Positions 63,919 through 64,000 of a stretch of DNA of 64,000 nucleotides are shown piece after piece. Under the pieces are notes generated by a model, which searched no databases, was not told the DNA's origin, and saw only the letters and a list, made by a program, of their open reading frames with translations. The stretch is taken from positions 121,950-185,949 of the forward strand of contig JAFQRJ010000015.1 in NCBI GenBank assembly GCA_017410145.1, read 5' to 3'. This DNA comes from Tyzzerella sp. Its GTDB lineage: Bacteria > Bacillota > Clostridia > Lachnospirales > Lachnospiraceae. The translations under genes and the position numbers were made by a program. Every line of letters starts with the position of its first letter. Positions within the stretch are counted from its first letter, which is position 1.

Positions 63919-64000
63919 TTGGGTCTATGGAGATTTTTTATATCTCTAGGCCCATTTTTAAAGAAAAATAAATTCGTTTCTGAGTTTTTGGGTCTACGGA
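63919..64000 (+). repeat. Third hairpin and a 13-bp direct repeat at the window end
   Basis: TGGG..GAGAT and ATCTC..CCCA (63920-63954) fold as a hairpin followed by TTTTTA. TTGGGTCTATGGA (63919-63931) recurs as TTGGGTCTACGGA (63988-64000). The second copy touches the end of the window, so further copies may follow. No gene is visible in 63821-64000. Confidence 0.5.

Overview
The window looks like a chromosomal segment from a low-GC anaerobic Gram-positive bacterium, most probably a member of the Lachnospiraceae (Clostridia). The grounds are the gene order hrcA-grpE-dnaK-dnaJ under a CIRCE element, the block cysS-mrnC-rlmB-sigH, strong GGAGG ribosome sites, tRNA genes without encoded CCA, and a large glycan-use locus full of lipoproteins and repeat-rich surface proteins. 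This taxonomic call is inference from gene content.

Region 1 (1-22.5 kb) is mostly core genome. It holds the 3' end of a UvrD-type helicase gene, the CIRCE-controlled heat-shock operon ending in an MgtC-like membrane protein, an ABC-F protein on the minus strand, pnp with a long hairpin leader, gdhA, a polar amino acid ABC transporter, two small unrecognised genes, tRNA-Val and tRNA-Met, an unusual array of five inverted-repeat units, ispF, a GNAT acetyltransferase, cysS-mrnC-rlmB-sigH and tRNA-Thr. A small RNA candidate with its own promoter and terminator lies on the minus strand just after tRNA-Thr.

Region 2 (22.7-62 kb) is a glycan-use locus. It encodes GH29 alpha-fucosidase and GH38 alpha-mannosidase (minus strand), GH2 beta-mannosidase, two AraC-family regulators, xylose isomerase and xylulokinase, a GH127-type beta-L-arabinofuranosidase, a sugar ABC importer without its own ATPase, a DUF4838-type lipoprotein, a cytoplasmic six-hairpin-like protein, an SGNH hydrolase and a beta-propeller glycosidase-like protein. 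It also encodes several large secreted proteins: a 1937-residue protein with seven tandem modules, a dockerin-like segment and a barrel-like C-terminus; a 1311-residue lipoprotein with five other tandem modules; a 994-residue Ig-rich protein; and two related proteins with cohesin-like parts. A GH36 alpha-galactosidase gene is decayed and one cohesin-like gene carries an in-frame TGA.

The parts seem joined by one control signal. Six promoters in this locus carry the same architecture: two half sites exactly 21 bp apart, then a -10-like hexamer 23 bp after the start of the second CAAT core. This fits activation by an AraC-family regulator, plausibly the one at 44335-45228. The sugars implied (mannose, fucose, xylose, arabinose, perhaps galactose) suggest plant glycoprotein or cell-wall glycans, but that is inference.

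Region 3 (62-64 kb) returns to core genome with glnS, which is split by a one-base change in an A5 run, followed by stacked terminator-like hairpins.
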